From: Auxenochlorella pyrenoidosa
Lineage: Eukaryota > Chlorophyta > Trebouxiophyceae > Chlorellales > Chlorellaceae
Direction: 5' to 3'
Assembly (NCBI GenBank): GCA_001430745.1
Contig: KQ482003.1
Coordinates: forward strand, 1,480,850 to 1,516,948
Length of the DNA stretch: 36,099 nucleotides
Shown here: positions 10,764-22,600 of the stretch, one piece after another
Numbering within the stretch: the first letter of the stretch is position 1
Layout: the number at the start of each line of letters is the position of its first letter
Position numbers and translations under genes: made by a program
Notes under the pieces: model-generated
Told to the model about the DNA's origin: nothing
The model's input: the letters and a program-made list of their open reading frames with translations, nothing else
The model's database searches: none

Positions 10764-13700
10764 ATGGCGGCGGTGCCCGGAGCGGGCCTGCTGGCCTTGC
10801 TGCGCAAGCGCAGTGACGGCGGAGCAGACGGTGCCGGCGTCGGGCTGGCATCTGTTGCCACAGGCGGCGCGCCTGGCGCAAGCCCGGCAGCAGCCGCACC
10901 TCACTCGGCCTCCAAGTTTGAGGCCCGCAGCGCCGCGGTGCATGCCCTGGAGCATGCTGTGACAGCTGGCAGGGTGGTCGGGGAGGCGCGGCAGGCAGCG
11001 CAGGGCCGCCGCATCCCGGCTGGCCACTCGTTTACTTACGATGTCGACGTGCACGTGCCCCACGAGGCGCAGCCGCAGCTGCCAGTGAGCATGCCACGCT
11101 GGCCTCGCAGCGCACAAGCAGGGCTGCCCCGGGGTGGATATGTGCAGGGGTACATGAGATGGGTGGCTGCCTGCAGCTGGTGGTAGCTGCACTGGGGAAG
11201 GCCAACCTCGTCGTTCTCGGGTCCGACCCTGCTGGCTCGTCTCCCTGCCTTCCCCGCAGGTCACGCCCGTCACCCTGATCAACACCGACTACGCGCTGCA
11301 GCACTACCGCCAGAGCGCCGTCAGCGCCGACTTCCTCTGCTATGGCCTGAGGCAGGGGCACATCCGGGTGCTGTCCCGCACCTCGGCCGTGCGCGCGCTG
11401 CTCAAGGGGCACGCCAAGCCAGTCACCGACCTGCAGTTTGCAGGCAGCGACATGCTGGCCAGCGGCGGGCAGGACGGCCAGCTGTTGGTGTGGCAGATGC
11501 GGCTGGATGAGGGCGCGGGGGCCATCCATGAGGCCCAGAAGCTGCGCGCCAGCTTCGTCACTGCAGCAGGTGCATGCAGCACGTGCAGGGGCGAGGCGTG
11601 CGTATTGGGGGGCCTGGCAGGGTGGCAAGGGTCACCTGCCAGGCAAGGCGCAGCCCGCAGTGCACGCGCCCGTCCTTCTGGGCAGGACCCACCTGGCCCG
11701 CTGGCTCCCCCACCGATGTATTTGCCTGCCTGCCCACCATGCCTTCCAGGCTCTGCCGGCGGTGACGTCTTCCTGTCTTGGCACGGCCCCAGCCAGCAGC
11801 TGCTGGCTGTGGGCGTGGGCGGCAGGGTGCTGCTGGTGGGCGTGCCGGCCGATGGCATGGAGCAGCTGGAGTTTGAGCTGGGCGCCGACTCCACGCCCGG
11901 TGAGCTTTGGTTGGGATGCTCGCCGGCGGGGTTGGAGGGCAGTGAGTGAGCTGCCGAGTGCCCGGTCGTAACGGTGGCGTGGTGGTGGTGGGGTGTCCTA
12001 GAGCTTGGCCAGGTGCAGGCTCCGCATTGGGTTTGGGAGCACCCCCCCTGCTTGCCTAATGTATGGTCGGCTGTCAGTTCGACCCAATTGTTTACGGTCA
12101 TGGCCCTGGCACGCCTGCGTGCTTCAGGTTTGGTGTTGTCCAGCGTGCTCTCCCGCGCTGCTTCGAGGCTGCTGATGCCCATGTGCACCCTGCCCATGTG
12201 CACCCTGCCCGTGCAGACGCCACGGTTCTGCCCGACTGGACTGGGGAGGCGGTGACCTGCCTGTCGTTCTCCCCTGATGGCCAGCTGCTGGCGGTTGGCG
12301 GCGGCGAAGGGACTGTGCGCGTGTGGGAGCTGCGCCCCGCGGCCGCGGCGCAAAACGGTTGCCCGGCGCTTGTGGCGCAGCACAGCGTGGCTGTGCCGGC
12401 CGCCACCGCCGGCGGCGCCGTGGGCACCGTGCGCTGGCTGCCCACGCCTGCCGAAAAGGGCTGGGTGCTGCTGACGGGCAACCGCAACTGCAGCACGCTG
12501 CAGCTGTGGCACGCGCCGGCGGGCGGCGTGGGCGGCGCCTGGGCGCCGCTGCAGACGCTGCGCCTCGACGGCAAGGACGGGCAGCAGGAGTTCTTTGTGC
12601 ACGTGGACCTGGTGCCCTCCCAGCAGCTGGCCATCCTGGCCGACACGCCCCGCAAGGCGGTGTACACCCTGCACTGGACTGGTGCGTGCCGCGGTCTGCT
12701 GGGTTGCCCGCCTTACTGCAGGGGTGCCTACTGCTGATGTGTGCCGGCAAGGGGTTCCCAGCGGCCAGTCGCAGCCCGGTCCCAACCAATCGGTCGGGCT
12801 GATCAGCCCGGTCCATGCCAGGGCTCTGCTCCTGCAGCACCATGCACGCCCACGCCTGCCACGCCGCCAGCCAGAGACCATCATCTTGCCTGAATCTGCC
12901 TGGACCCTCCCCCGGGGCCGCGCGGCCTGCAGGCTGCGGCGCCGAGGCGCGCTTCGACTACGCCGCGCGCTTTGGCGTCGCTGTGCCCATCCTCTCCTTC
13001 ACGGCGGCGTGGAACCCTGCTGGGGGCGAGCAGCACGACGCGCCCAGCGTGGAGCTGACGTGCGTGCAGACCACGGCGATCCAGCAGTACAGCCTCGACC
13101 CGGCCCTGTGCTACGACGGCGGAGGTGCGTGGCGAGCCCGGCCTGGGGGAGGGCGGTTGGCCCGGTGGCAGGGGCAGGCTGGGCTCTCTGCTGCTGCAGT
13201 GGCAAGGGCAGCGGCGGCGCGTGCTCAAGGCACACGGCATGGACAGAAACCAGTACGCATCTTGTTTGCAAAGCTGCAGCGGGAGTCGTCATGAGGTGGC
13301 GGGAATTACACCATGGCGCCTTGGAAGGAGTGCAGCGCAAGCGTACAAGCTCTGCGGTTGCATAAGACAGCTACATCTCTCCAGCTTGCTAACAGCCCGC
13401 CTTGCCCCACACTCGGCCCCAAACCCTGCAGACGAGGCAGAGGCAGCAGCAGACGACGGCATCGTGCGGCGCAGCAGCCTACTGGAGCGGGATGGGCACG
13501 ACCTGCAGATCCGCTCCCAGCCCTCTTCAGCCGTCCCAATGCCCTCTGCCGAGCTGGCCAGCGGCACCCCGCCCAAGCAGGGCACCTCGCCGCCGCCGCC
13601 AGCGGCGGCAACGCCCCCTGCCGCTGCGCCTGCTGCTGCGGTGGCAGCTGCGGAAGCGGCGGTGCTGGACGCGGCGGTGCCGCAGGCAGAGCCAAGCATT

Positions 13701-16700
13701 GAGGGCGCGGTGTCGCTGGCGGGCATCCCGCCACCCCCGGCGCCCCAGCCGCCCAGCCCCAAGGTGCGGCTGCACCACGCTCTGTCAATTCGCACTGTGC
13801 AGGCTCGGTCCTCTGTGCTGCCCACCTGTGCTGGGGTCGGTCCCCTCAGTGCGCCCTCTCCAGTCGCCCGCTTGGTACGCCAAGCTGCATGCGACTTGGC
13901 GGCGCTTTGTGATCTATCTGAGTGTGTGTTACTGTGGCCCGCCTCCTGCCAAGCCAGGCATCGGCAGGTCGGCTGATGGCGCTGCCCCACTGTCCTGTGC
14001 ACGCCCTCCCTGCTGCAGGGCGAGTCTGGAGAGGTGACCCCGGAGGAGTGCCCCAGCCCCCCGCCCACACCCACCGAGCAGCAGCGGCTCGCGCAGCAGG
14101 CCGCCGCAGCGGCAGAGGCGGCAGCCACGGCAGCGGCAGCAGCAGCTGCCGCGGCGGAAGCGAGCGTGCAGTCGCCGCCCCGCCTGCTCACGCCCTCTGA
14201 CCTGCTCCTGTCGGCAAGCAGCAGCAGCGCCACCACCGGGCGCAGCTCCCCAGCAGCACCGGCCAGCGAAGGTGGCCGCCGCAGCACCCCCTCTGCGCCA
14301 GCTGAGCAGCCGCCCGCAGTCCCAAGCCGGCTGCTGGAGCCGCAGCTTGTGGCGGAGCAGCCGCGAGTGGTTGCAGCACCGTTGCCAAAGGCAGCAGCGA
14401 CAGCGGCGCCGCAGGCCGCTGCCCCGGCTGCCGAGGAGGAAGCTGGCGAGCTGCCGTCTCCCTCCCAGCTGCCCTCCCCCCTGGCGGTGGCCGCTGCTCC
14501 CTCTGCGCCGCGTGCGCAGGATGCGGCGGTGGCGGCCGCCGTGGCAGAGCAGATGGGCGGCGTGCACAAGAAGTTTGTGGGGCACGTCTCGCTCATGTAC
14601 CGAGAGCTGCTCAAGGCGATGAAGGGCGAGATGGCCGCGCAGGCGGCAGCGCAGCAGCAGGCCACGGCGCAGCTGCTGGCGGCGGCGATGGAGAGCCAGA
14701 AGCAGCAGGTGGGGGTGGCCCCAGCCGGGGCAAGGGTTTGCGCCAGCCAAGCCAGGCCGTGTAGATTCTGCCTGCAACCGCATGCACGCCGGGTTGCCGC
14801 CGCGCCGGCTTCGGGACCTGAAGCGCATGAGGCACTATCGGCCCCTGATCGAGTGCGCCTTCATTCTAGACCAACTGCGCGCAACCTCGTCTCAGCCCAA
14901 CCCCAACACCACCCCCACCCCCGGGTCTGCGTAGGTGGAGGCCGAGCGCGCAGCGGTGCTGGCAGAGGAGCGCGCCAGCATCGAGCGCCTGCTCACCGCC
15001 ATCTCAGCCACCCTCAACCGCGACCTGCCCGCCAAGCTGCAAGAGGCGGTGCGCGGCGAGCTGGCGGGCATGGCTGACGGGCTGGCCGCCGGCGTGGCCA
15101 CCAGCCTGGCGCCGGCGGTGCAGGCGGCGGTGCAGGCGGCGCTGCCAAAGGTGCGCCCCCCTGGCCAGCTTCCCCTGCCCTGTTGGCATGCAGCTTCGCG
15201 AAAAGAATGGCACAACGTGCAGTCCCGTGGTGCCTAAATGGCTTGGATTCGACTCCCTGCTGGCCACCAGCCCACGCAGTCCGGCGGCGACCGTGCTCCT
15301 TTTGCACGCACCTCGTGCCGGTGCCTCCGTGCTGTGCCCACACACACCTGCCTGCCCCATGCAGGAGCTGAGCGGCGCAGTCAAGGCCGGCCTGGACAAG
15401 CAGCTGGCCCCCGCTGTGGCGGCAGGGCTGGGCAAGCCGCTGCAGGAGGCGTTCCGCTCCGCCTTCACCAAGCAGGTGTGCTGCCAGCAGTCGCGCACCA
15501 GGGCTGTGGCCTGCATCAGGCGATGCGCATTTTGTCGTGTCTAGTGGGACACAGCGCGGAATGCTGCGCCGCCCCGGCAGCGGCCGGCCTGAGGGACAGG
15601 TCCGCGTCGCGCGCCTGGCTGCCCGCGCATGCCCCCGCCGTTGCTCCCATCCCACCCGACCCTGCCCCCCCGGCATCTGCCCGGCCCCGCAGGTGGTCCC
15701 CGCGTTTGAGGGCGCCACCCAGGCCATGTTCCAGCAGATGAACTCCGCCCTGGCCGCCGGCCTGGAGGAGCACCTGCAGGCAAGCTGTGCGCTGCGCCGG
15801 CCAGCTGGCGAGCATGCCGTGCAGGCAGCCGCTGGTGGTGGCCAGCGCCCGCAGGCCTGCACACTGTGGCAGTCTGTGTCGCCCCGACTGCACGCCTGCC
15901 CGGCTGCCAAAATGGGCCCAGGTGTCTGTCACCTCTAGCTGCCTGGCTGGTTGCCAGGAGGAGGCATGGGCGCGCGTCTTGCCTGCCTCGTGACTCCCCT
16001 GCCTGGCCCCCTGGTGCAGGCCTCCCGGGCGGCGCTCTCAGAGCCCGCCGGCCTGGCCTCCCAGCTGTCTGCCAGCCTGGCCAGTGCACAGCAGTTGTCC
16101 GCCAGCCTGAGCCAGGGTCACCAGCAGCTGCTGCGGGCGCAGTCGATCGCCGGCACGGGCGCGCACAGGTGGGCTGGAGGGGGCCCCCCAGGCGGGGAGG
16201 ACGCGGGTGTTGATGGCTGGGGGGCCGTGCGGTCTGCTTGCAGCTTTGCTGCTCGTACCTGCATGCTCTGCAGGCGCCTGCTCTCTCGTGCACTGCTTTG
16301 TGCATTGTCAGCTGGGGCTGCACTGCCGCAGTTCTGACGCTTTGGCGGTTGCGGCTCACCCGCACCCCTCGCCCCATCCCCTCTGGTCCCCCGCAGCCCC
16401 GCCGCCCCGGCAGACGTGCGCGCCGAGCTGGCCTCCCTGCTGCGGTCGGGCAAGTACGAGCAGAGCTTCTCGCGGGCGCTCAGCCTGCAGGACGTGGCCA
16501 CAGTGGGCTGGCTGGCGTCGCAGGCCGACGCCGCCGCGGTGCTCTCGCGCGAGCCCTGCCCGCTGTCGCAGATGGTGCTGCTGTCGCTGGTGCAGCAGCT
16601 GAGCGCCGACCTGACCACCAACCTGGCGGCCAAGCTGGCGTGGATCCGGGAGGCCGCGATGCTGATCAACCCGCACGACCCGCTGCTGGCGCGGCACGTG

Positions 16701-16820
16701 CGGCCGGTGCTCGAGGGCGTGCACGCCGCGCTGACCGCCGCCGCGGCGCGGTTGACCGGCGCGGACGCGTCGTCCTGCCGCCTGGCCCAGCACGTGGTGC
16801 ACTCGCAGCTGACTTCGTGA
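10764..16820 (+). CDS. VCS: Enhancer of mRNA-decapping protein 4 (EDC4/Ge-1/VARICOSE-like)
   Basis: Scaffold of the cytoplasmic decapping complex (with DCP1/DCP2, P-bodies) that promotes 5'-3' mRNA decay. Exons: 10764-11084, 11260-11569, 11750-11899, 12217-12681, 12933-13124, 13432-13763, 14019-14708, 14935-15150, 15365-15475, 15693-15779, 16020-16168, 16397-16820. They sum to 3,447 nt, giving 1,148 residues plus stop, all in phase. Residues ~100-479 form the Ge-1-type WD40 propeller (QPQLPVTPVTLI, FLCYGLRQGHIRVL, LLKGHAKPVTDL, VPILSF, CVQTTAIQQY). Residues ~480-780 are a low-complexity Ala/Pro/Ser/Gln linker. Residues ~800-1148 are helical and match the VARICOSE C-terminus (VVPAFEGATQAMFQQM; SGKYEQSF; PLSQMVLLSLVQQLSADL; INPHDPLLARHVRP). 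Exon 10 has a GC donor. The start could be the in-frame ATG at 10605. Confidence 0.92.
12181..12210 (+). repeat. 15-bp perfect tandem duplication before EDC4 exon 4
   Basis: ATGTGCACCCTGCCC occurs twice in tandem, followed directly by GTGCAG, the acceptor of exon 4. It lies in the 3' end of intron 3. Confidence 0.85.
15780..16019 (+). other. GC-AG intron in EDC4 gene
   Basis: Exon 10 (VVPAFEGATQAMFQQM...EEHLQ) ends CAG|GCAAGC and exon 11 starts after GGTGCAG. Phase is kept and the neighbouring text follows the VARICOSE C-terminal region. No in-phase GT donor is available at this point. Confidence 0.75.
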
Positions 16821-17116
16821 GGCGCGGCAGCGGAACGTGAGCAGCGTACAACCCCCCTTGGGTGCAGCGCCCTCGGCGGCTGTGGCGGGGCTGCCGCCCC
16901 TTGCTCCCGACCCTCACACTGATCTGCGTGCTTCTCATTGTGCACCAAACTCCCATTTTGACGAACGACAGCTTGAGCGACGCAAGGGCTCAGCCTGTTG
17001 AAGGGACATGCTGGGCGCCTGCTGCGCAAGCCAGCGCGAAGAACCCCATGCCTGCGGCGCTGCTGTTGGCTTGCCAGCGCCGATCGCGGCTCGGAGTGCT
17101 TAGGAGGTCGCTGACA
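16821..17116 (+). promoter_or_regulatory. Short tandem intergenic region, EDC4 3' end / Rieske promoter
   Basis: Only 296 bp separate the EDC4 stop from the Rieske ATG on the same strand. It must hold the EDC4 3' UTR and the Rieske promoter. No TGTAA polyadenylation signal and no clear TATA box was seen. Confidence 0.5.
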
Positions 17117-19063
17117 ATGCTGCGTCGGTCGGCCACCGCCCTCCTCCCGCGGCTGCTGCAGGGCGGCAGCCAGCAGGGGGCAGCACCTCTCGCGGCAGCC
17201 TTCCAGCACGTACCAGCTTTCAGCTGGGCTAGCAGCAGCGAGGAGAAGCCCTCCAGCAGCGGCCAGCTCTTTAGGCGTGAGTCTCGTTGCCTGCTGCGCT
17301 GCCTCTATGTTGCGCATAAGAATTGGGGATCATCTGGCAGGCCGAAACCTGCCGATGAAGGGTCTGCGCTCGGGTCGGAGGGAAACCTTTTGTAATCGCG
17401 AGCCTGTGGCCTTTAGCAGCTGCTTTACCTGCTCAGTGGGCGCTCTAGAAGCTCGTTGGCTGTCGGGAGGTGTCCTGGACGCCGTGAGCGGCGGCGCCGC
17501 CCCGACCGACGGTGGCGGCCCCGCAGACGCTACTTTCAGCCCCGCGGCACCCCTGCCCACATAAAAATTTGCCGTATCAGCATGCAAGACACAGCTCCTG
17601 CACCACTGCAATGTGCACACTTGTCACCTCGGGCACTTGCCGCCGCCTGTGCTTGCGCAGCATATGCCACCACCACTGAGCTGGCGGCGGCGCAGGCGGC
17701 GGGCCTCACCCCCACTACCTACGCCATGAAGAACCCCACCCCCAACATCACGTGAGTGGTCGGGAGGCAGCTGTTGTTGCAAGGACGAAGGCAGGCGCTG
17801 TTGCAGCCGCCGGGGCGGTTGAACCGCTGCCCCCACGGCAAATTCAAGGGCTGCGGGTGGAGCCAGTGCCGGTGCCCCGCAGTCGCCCGCCCGTGCCCGC
17901 GCCGCCGTCGCCTGCCCACGCCCGCGCCCGCTCCTGCCCCCCCCCCCCCCCGCCCGCAGCTACGACACCTCCAACCACGAGCGCTTCCCGGTGGGCGACC
18001 CCTCCAAGCGCGCCTTCACCTACTTTGTGCTGACGGGGGGGCGCTTCATCGGGGCGGCGGCGGTGCGCCTGGCCGTCCGTCAAGTTCCTCCTCTCCATGG
18101 ACCGCCTCCANNNNNNNNNNNNNNNNNNNNNNNNNNNNNNNNNNNNNNNNNNNNNNNNNNNNNNNNNNNNNNNNNNNNNNNNNNNNNNNNNNNNNNNNNN
18201 NNNNNNNNNNNNNNNNNNNNNNNNNNNNNNNNNNNNNNNNNNNNNNNNNNNNNNNNNNNNNNNNNNNNNNNNNNNNNNNNNNNNNNNNNNNNNNNNNNNN
18301 NNNNNNNNNNNNNNNNNNNNNNNNNNNNNNNNNNNNNNNNNNNNNNNNNNNNNNNNNNNNNNNNNNNNNNNNNNNNNNNNNNNNNNNNNNNNNNNNNNNN
18401 NNNNNNNNNNNNNNNNNNNNNNNNNNNNNNNNNNNNNNNNNNNNNNNNNNNNNNNNNNNNNNNNNNNNNNNNNNNNNNNNNNNNNNNNNNNNNNNNNNNN
18501 NNNNNNNNNNNNNNNNNNNNNNNNNNNNNNNNNNNNNNNNNNNNNNNNNNNNNNNNNNNNNNNNNNNNNNNNNNNNNNNNNNNNNNNNNNNNNNNNNNNN
18601 NNNNNNNNNNNNNNNNNNNNNNNNNNNNNNNNNNNNNNNNNNNNNNNNNNNNNNNNNNNNNNNNNNNNNNNNNNNNNNNNNNNNNNNNNNNNNNNNNNNN
18701 NNNNNNNNNNNNNNNNNNNNNNNNNNNNNNNNNNNNNNNNNNNNNNNNNNNNNNNNNNNNNNNNNNNNNNNNNNNNNNNNNNNNNNNNNNNNNNNNNNNN
18801 NNNNNNNNNNNNNNNNNNNNNNNNNNNNNNNNNNNNNNNNNNNNNNNNNNNNNNNCGCGCGGACGGGGCGCTGCCCGGGCAGCTCGCCCTGCAGTGTGCA
18901 TCTCTTCCGTGAGCACCACCAGTGGATGTTGCTTCAGGGCCTGTGCGACCAACCCTGCTGCAAACCACGCGCCGCCGCTGCCCCCCCCTGCCGTGCGCAG
19001 GTCCCCGACTATGTGTTCATGGAGGACGGCGCCAAGGTGCTGATCGGCACCAACCAGGCATGA
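17117..19063 (+). CDS. Mitochondrial Rieske iron-sulfur protein, complex III (interrupted by assembly gap)
   Basis: Rieske subunit of ubiquinol-cytochrome c reductase, the [2Fe-2S] protein that carries electrons from ubiquinol to cytochrome c1 at the inner mitochondrial membrane. Readable exons: 17117-17276, 17661-17751, 17960-18110 (cut by the gap), and 19001-19063 with the stop. The N-terminus ([15 protein letters not shown]) is Arg-rich without acidic residues, typical of a matrix presequence. The third exon carries the conserved [23 protein letters not shown] block before the membrane anchor; the last exon reads [20 protein letters not shown]. The cluster-binding domain (expected CTHLGC and CPCHGS) would be in the gap. 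One extra base near 18078 breaks the frame just before the gap, where VKFLLSM resumes in the next frame; probably an assembly error. Identity rests on the flanks. Confidence 0.9.
18111..18855. other. Assembly gap (745 N)
   Basis: A run of 745 unknown bases inside the Rieske gene. It hides the whole cluster-binding region, and any open frames running through it carry no information. Sequence on both edges is suspect. Confidence 1.
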
Positions 19064-19613
19064 GCGGCTCGCCGCCTACCCGGCGGGCGCTGCCCCGCTG
19101 ACGCAGCTGTTCTGTGCGCCGCCTGGTATCGCCCCGCCAGTGCCCAACCCCTCGCTTTGCCTCCCAGGCAGTTGCCGACCCTCGCCTTTCCCTTGTTGGT
19201 TGGCGGCGCACGGCCACGTCGTGCTGCCGCCCTGGGTCTCTCTAGATTACGCTCCCTTGTGCTCCCTTTCCCTGCAACCTCCTGTTTGCTTGCACCTCAC
19301 CTACCGACGCTCTCACACACTCGTGTGCACCTACACACACCGGCATGGTTGATCCTGCCTCTGTGAAATGATTAATCAGTGGCAGGCACAGGGCAGGTGG
19401 CTCCAGGGAGTGCACTGGCGGAGCCGCTGTCTGCACCAAGCAGGCAAACCCCTCGCACGGCGCAGCCTGCAATTTACAATGGCAGCAAGTACAAAACGCA
19501 TCGGCTGGTGCTAGCATCAACTTGTGGGTGGCTTCCCAGGCCCACGGAAGGTCCGTGCATGCCCCGCCGCTTCGCGTCGCACCCGGGCTGCTGCAAGCGC
19601 ACAGCCACCATCA
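19064..19613. other. Convergent intergenic region (Rieske and POLD1-like 3' ends)
   Basis: The Rieske gene (plus) and the POLD1-like gene (minus) converge here, so both 3' UTRs share 550 bp. No coding signal was recognised. A TGTAA signal is present for the minus-strand gene; none was found for Rieske. Confidence 0.6.
19474..19478 (-). terminator. UGUAA polyadenylation signal of POLD1-like gene
   Basis: TGTAA on the minus strand (TTACA on plus), 136 bp downstream of the POLD1-like stop codon. UGUAA is the usual near-upstream polyadenylation element of chlorophyte algae, so cleavage would be expected some 10-20 bp further on. Confidence 0.6.
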
Positions 19614-22600
19614 TCAGAACATGTCCAGCCGGCGCAGCTTCTCGTCGGCTGCCTTCAGCCGCGTGCCTGTGCTCAGGCGCGCGTACGTCACCGGGCCTGC
19701 ACAGGTTCGGGGGACGCCGCCACCCAGCGCGGGTGGCGTGAAGCACCACATGGCTAGCACCCTAGCAGCGCGGCGTGCAAGGCGGGACCGCCGTCCCCAG
19801 ATGTGTTTGAAAGGTTCCCAGGCTGCCTGCCTGGCACTGGGGCTCTAACAGCACATCCGCCCCGGGGATGGCTCACACTCGCTGTTGGCGCAGAGCACGG
19901 CGCCCGCCAGCCCGCCGCTGTGGCAGTCCCGACAGGCCGCAAAGGCGGCGCAGCACCGCGCCTCCTCCCCCGCTTGCTCCTCCTGGGCAGCCAGGTACGC
20001 AGCCTCCCAGCGCCCATCAATCCTGCAGGCGGGGTGATGGGCGTGCGAGGGAGGCAAGCACCCTGCACGCGGCTCTGCTTCCTACAGCTGCGAGCCTAGG
20101 CAGCTCATGTGCAGCATTCCGCATAGCAAGGGCGTTGTTCAGAATATGACGAGCCACCCCAACTGTGTGGGCAATGTTTTGGTTGCACACTGGCTTGCCC
20201 ATGGCAGTGCAGCACTGCGTGCTGCGGGGACGCCGCCTCACCCGGCGCAGTCTGCGCACAGCCCTGGCGCGCTGTCCATGCTGTGGCCGGGCATGTTGGT
20301 GCGGCAGGACAGGCACTTGGGGATCTGCCGTTGGAGGGAGGGATAGTGAGGAACCAGTAGACAATTGATGGGGAGAATGGTTGAGGCTGGCCAGGTGGCC
20401 ACAAGCAGGATTGGCAGAATCCCTTCCTTCTGACACACCACTTGGCCAGCTTGAGCAGTCAGTGTCCATCCCGCTGTGGTCGAGACCAAGGCTGCTGAGC
20501 CTCAACCACAGCGGGCTGGGAACTACAGGCTCAAACTAGCCATGGGCTGGTGAAGCAGTACCGGTGCTGCTGGTGGGCGCCACCTGCGCACCTGTCGGTA
20601 GAAGGACTGCAGGCGGCGCTGCTGTGCCGGCAGGGCAGCCGAGGCAGCCGGCGCGGCCGCCGCTGCTGCAGCAAGGGTGCAGGCAGAGCGGTGACAACAT
20701 CTCAGGGCGAGGGCTGTCTTGCTCGTTCTGTGCACAGGCTGTGAAGAGTGCAGGACCCCTGGCATGACATGCGACCTCCCGCGCAGCTCACCCCGCCCGC
20801 CGCTCCTGCCGCGGCCGCCTCGCCCGCCTCGGCCACCGCTGGGCGCCCGCATGGGTGCAGGTGGCGGGCTGGCCGGTGCGGGCAGAGCTGGCGGCTGCTC
20901 CGGGGCCAGAAATTCAACGCGCACCTGCAAGGGGTGGAGGGGGGGTGGAGGGGGGCGCGACATGGGGGGCCCTGGGCGTTGGCTTAAAGGCAGGATAGCA
21001 GTGCGGCAGGGAGCTGGCGGAAGGGCTGCGCGGCAGCGAGCTGGGGGGGGGGGGGGGGGGGTCCGACGGTGGCCATTTGCTGCTGCTGCCCTGCGTCTGC
21101 ATGCCCATCAGCCTTTTCGCTGGTTGGAATGCCTGAACCAGAAAGGGGAGACCTCTGCAAGTCCCTTCTTGCAGCTCTCTCCCCCATCCACTATTTTTTA
21201 GAGAGGGTGTGTGTCACTCACACGCGTGTGGTCGCCACTGGTGATGTCCTGCAGGATGTGCTGCTGGCCGGGGGACAGGCAGGCCTGGAAGATCTCCCTG
21301 AGCGGGAGAAGCAGCTTCTTCTGCACGCCAGGGAGGGGGCAGGGGGGCGCCGACATGACGGGCGGAGAGGAGGCAGCAAGCCGTGGGCGGTGAACGAGCA
21401 TGGCCTGGCCGCGGCCTACCCAGGCAACAGGACCTCAACTCCCCTCAATCCCTATAACTTTGCTCTCAGCCGTGCGCCATACTCAGTGAGAGAAAAGGCA
21501 CACAGCAGCCCTGCATGCCTGCCAGTAGAGGCTGTAGTCAGCGCTCTGCCCAGCTTCCGCCGCAGCGAGCGGGTCCTCTGCGGCATCGTCCTGCGCCAAG
21601 GGGCCGGCCAGCGCGGCATCACACACAGCACCGCCCGGCCAGCTGGCAATGCAGTTCATCCCTTCTCCACGACGTTCAGCGCCCTGCACTGTACCCCTGC
21701 CAGAAAGCCGGCCACCCCACCTGCTTCTGGTGCCCCGCCAGCAGCACATACTGCAGCCTCTCGCCCTGCACGTGGTGCGGCACAGCCAGCAGCCCGCAGG
21801 CATGCCTCAGCTGTCAGGAGCGCATGTGCACCCTGGCAAGCACAGCACATACTGCAAGGCAGCGCAACGGGCTGCCAGCAGCTGCAGGCAAGGCACGGCG
21901 CGCACGCTCGGCAGCCACACCATTGCCTCACCTGCACGATGGAGCGGCCGGGGTCGCGCTGCCTCAGGCGCACCGCCAGCGCGTTGTGCGGCCCCTTCAC
22001 CTCCTCGTCCCCGGGACCGGCCGCGCCGGCGGCCAGGCGGTCCACCTGGCGAGGGCAGCAGCAGTGGCGGTTCGGATGGGTCGCCAAAGGGGGAGAGGGG
22101 CAGGGTGGGCACATGCACTGAGCCCCTGTGCAGCAGGTGTTGTCTTCCTGGAGCAGATAAGGGGGGTGCGCGCCCAGCGCTGCCTTGCCTGGTCCCCGGT
22201 CACGCGCCACAGGCCCCTGGGGTTGTGGGGGTGTGTGGTGGTGGTGAGGAGGGAGGGGGGGGGGGCCGGGGGCGGGCGGGGATGGGCACTTGACCTGTCG
22301 CCAGCACGCGCTTCCAGATCCCTGCCTGCAAACCACCCGTGCACCCTGCTCCTTTGCCCGCGCACCACGCGCCCCCGCCCGCTGCGCCCCGCCCGCCCTG
22401 TCTGTCCGTTTCCTGTGGCTGCGAGGCCCCCACCATTCCCGCGCCGCTGCCGTGCAACAGCGCCAACCCACCCGCTCATGGCCAGCTCATTCATGTCGAC
22501 CCTGCCGGTCAGCAGGCGCCGGATCTGGCCCTTGGCAAACTCGGCGGCGCCCCTGCTTGGCAGGACGGCCAGCGGACAGCAGTTGGTGAGAAGGGTGGGG

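Noticed and set aside
11340..12884. 514-codon open frame on the minus strand
   Set aside because: It lies opposite the EDC4 WD40 exons and has no conserved block. Long antisense frames are expected in very GC-rich coding DNA. The same holds for 13289-14665 minus, 32733-34106 minus and 9023-10237 minus.
17756..19063. Long open frames running through the N gap on both strands
   Set aside because: They are made mostly of unknown residues and exist only because N codons are not read as stops.
19346..19359. TGGTTGATCCTGCC, identical to the start of eukaryotic 18S rRNA
   Set aside because: The match ends at once (TCTGTGAAATG follows instead of AGTAG and the conserved continuation), so it is a chance 14-mer in the Rieske 3' region, not an rRNA gene.
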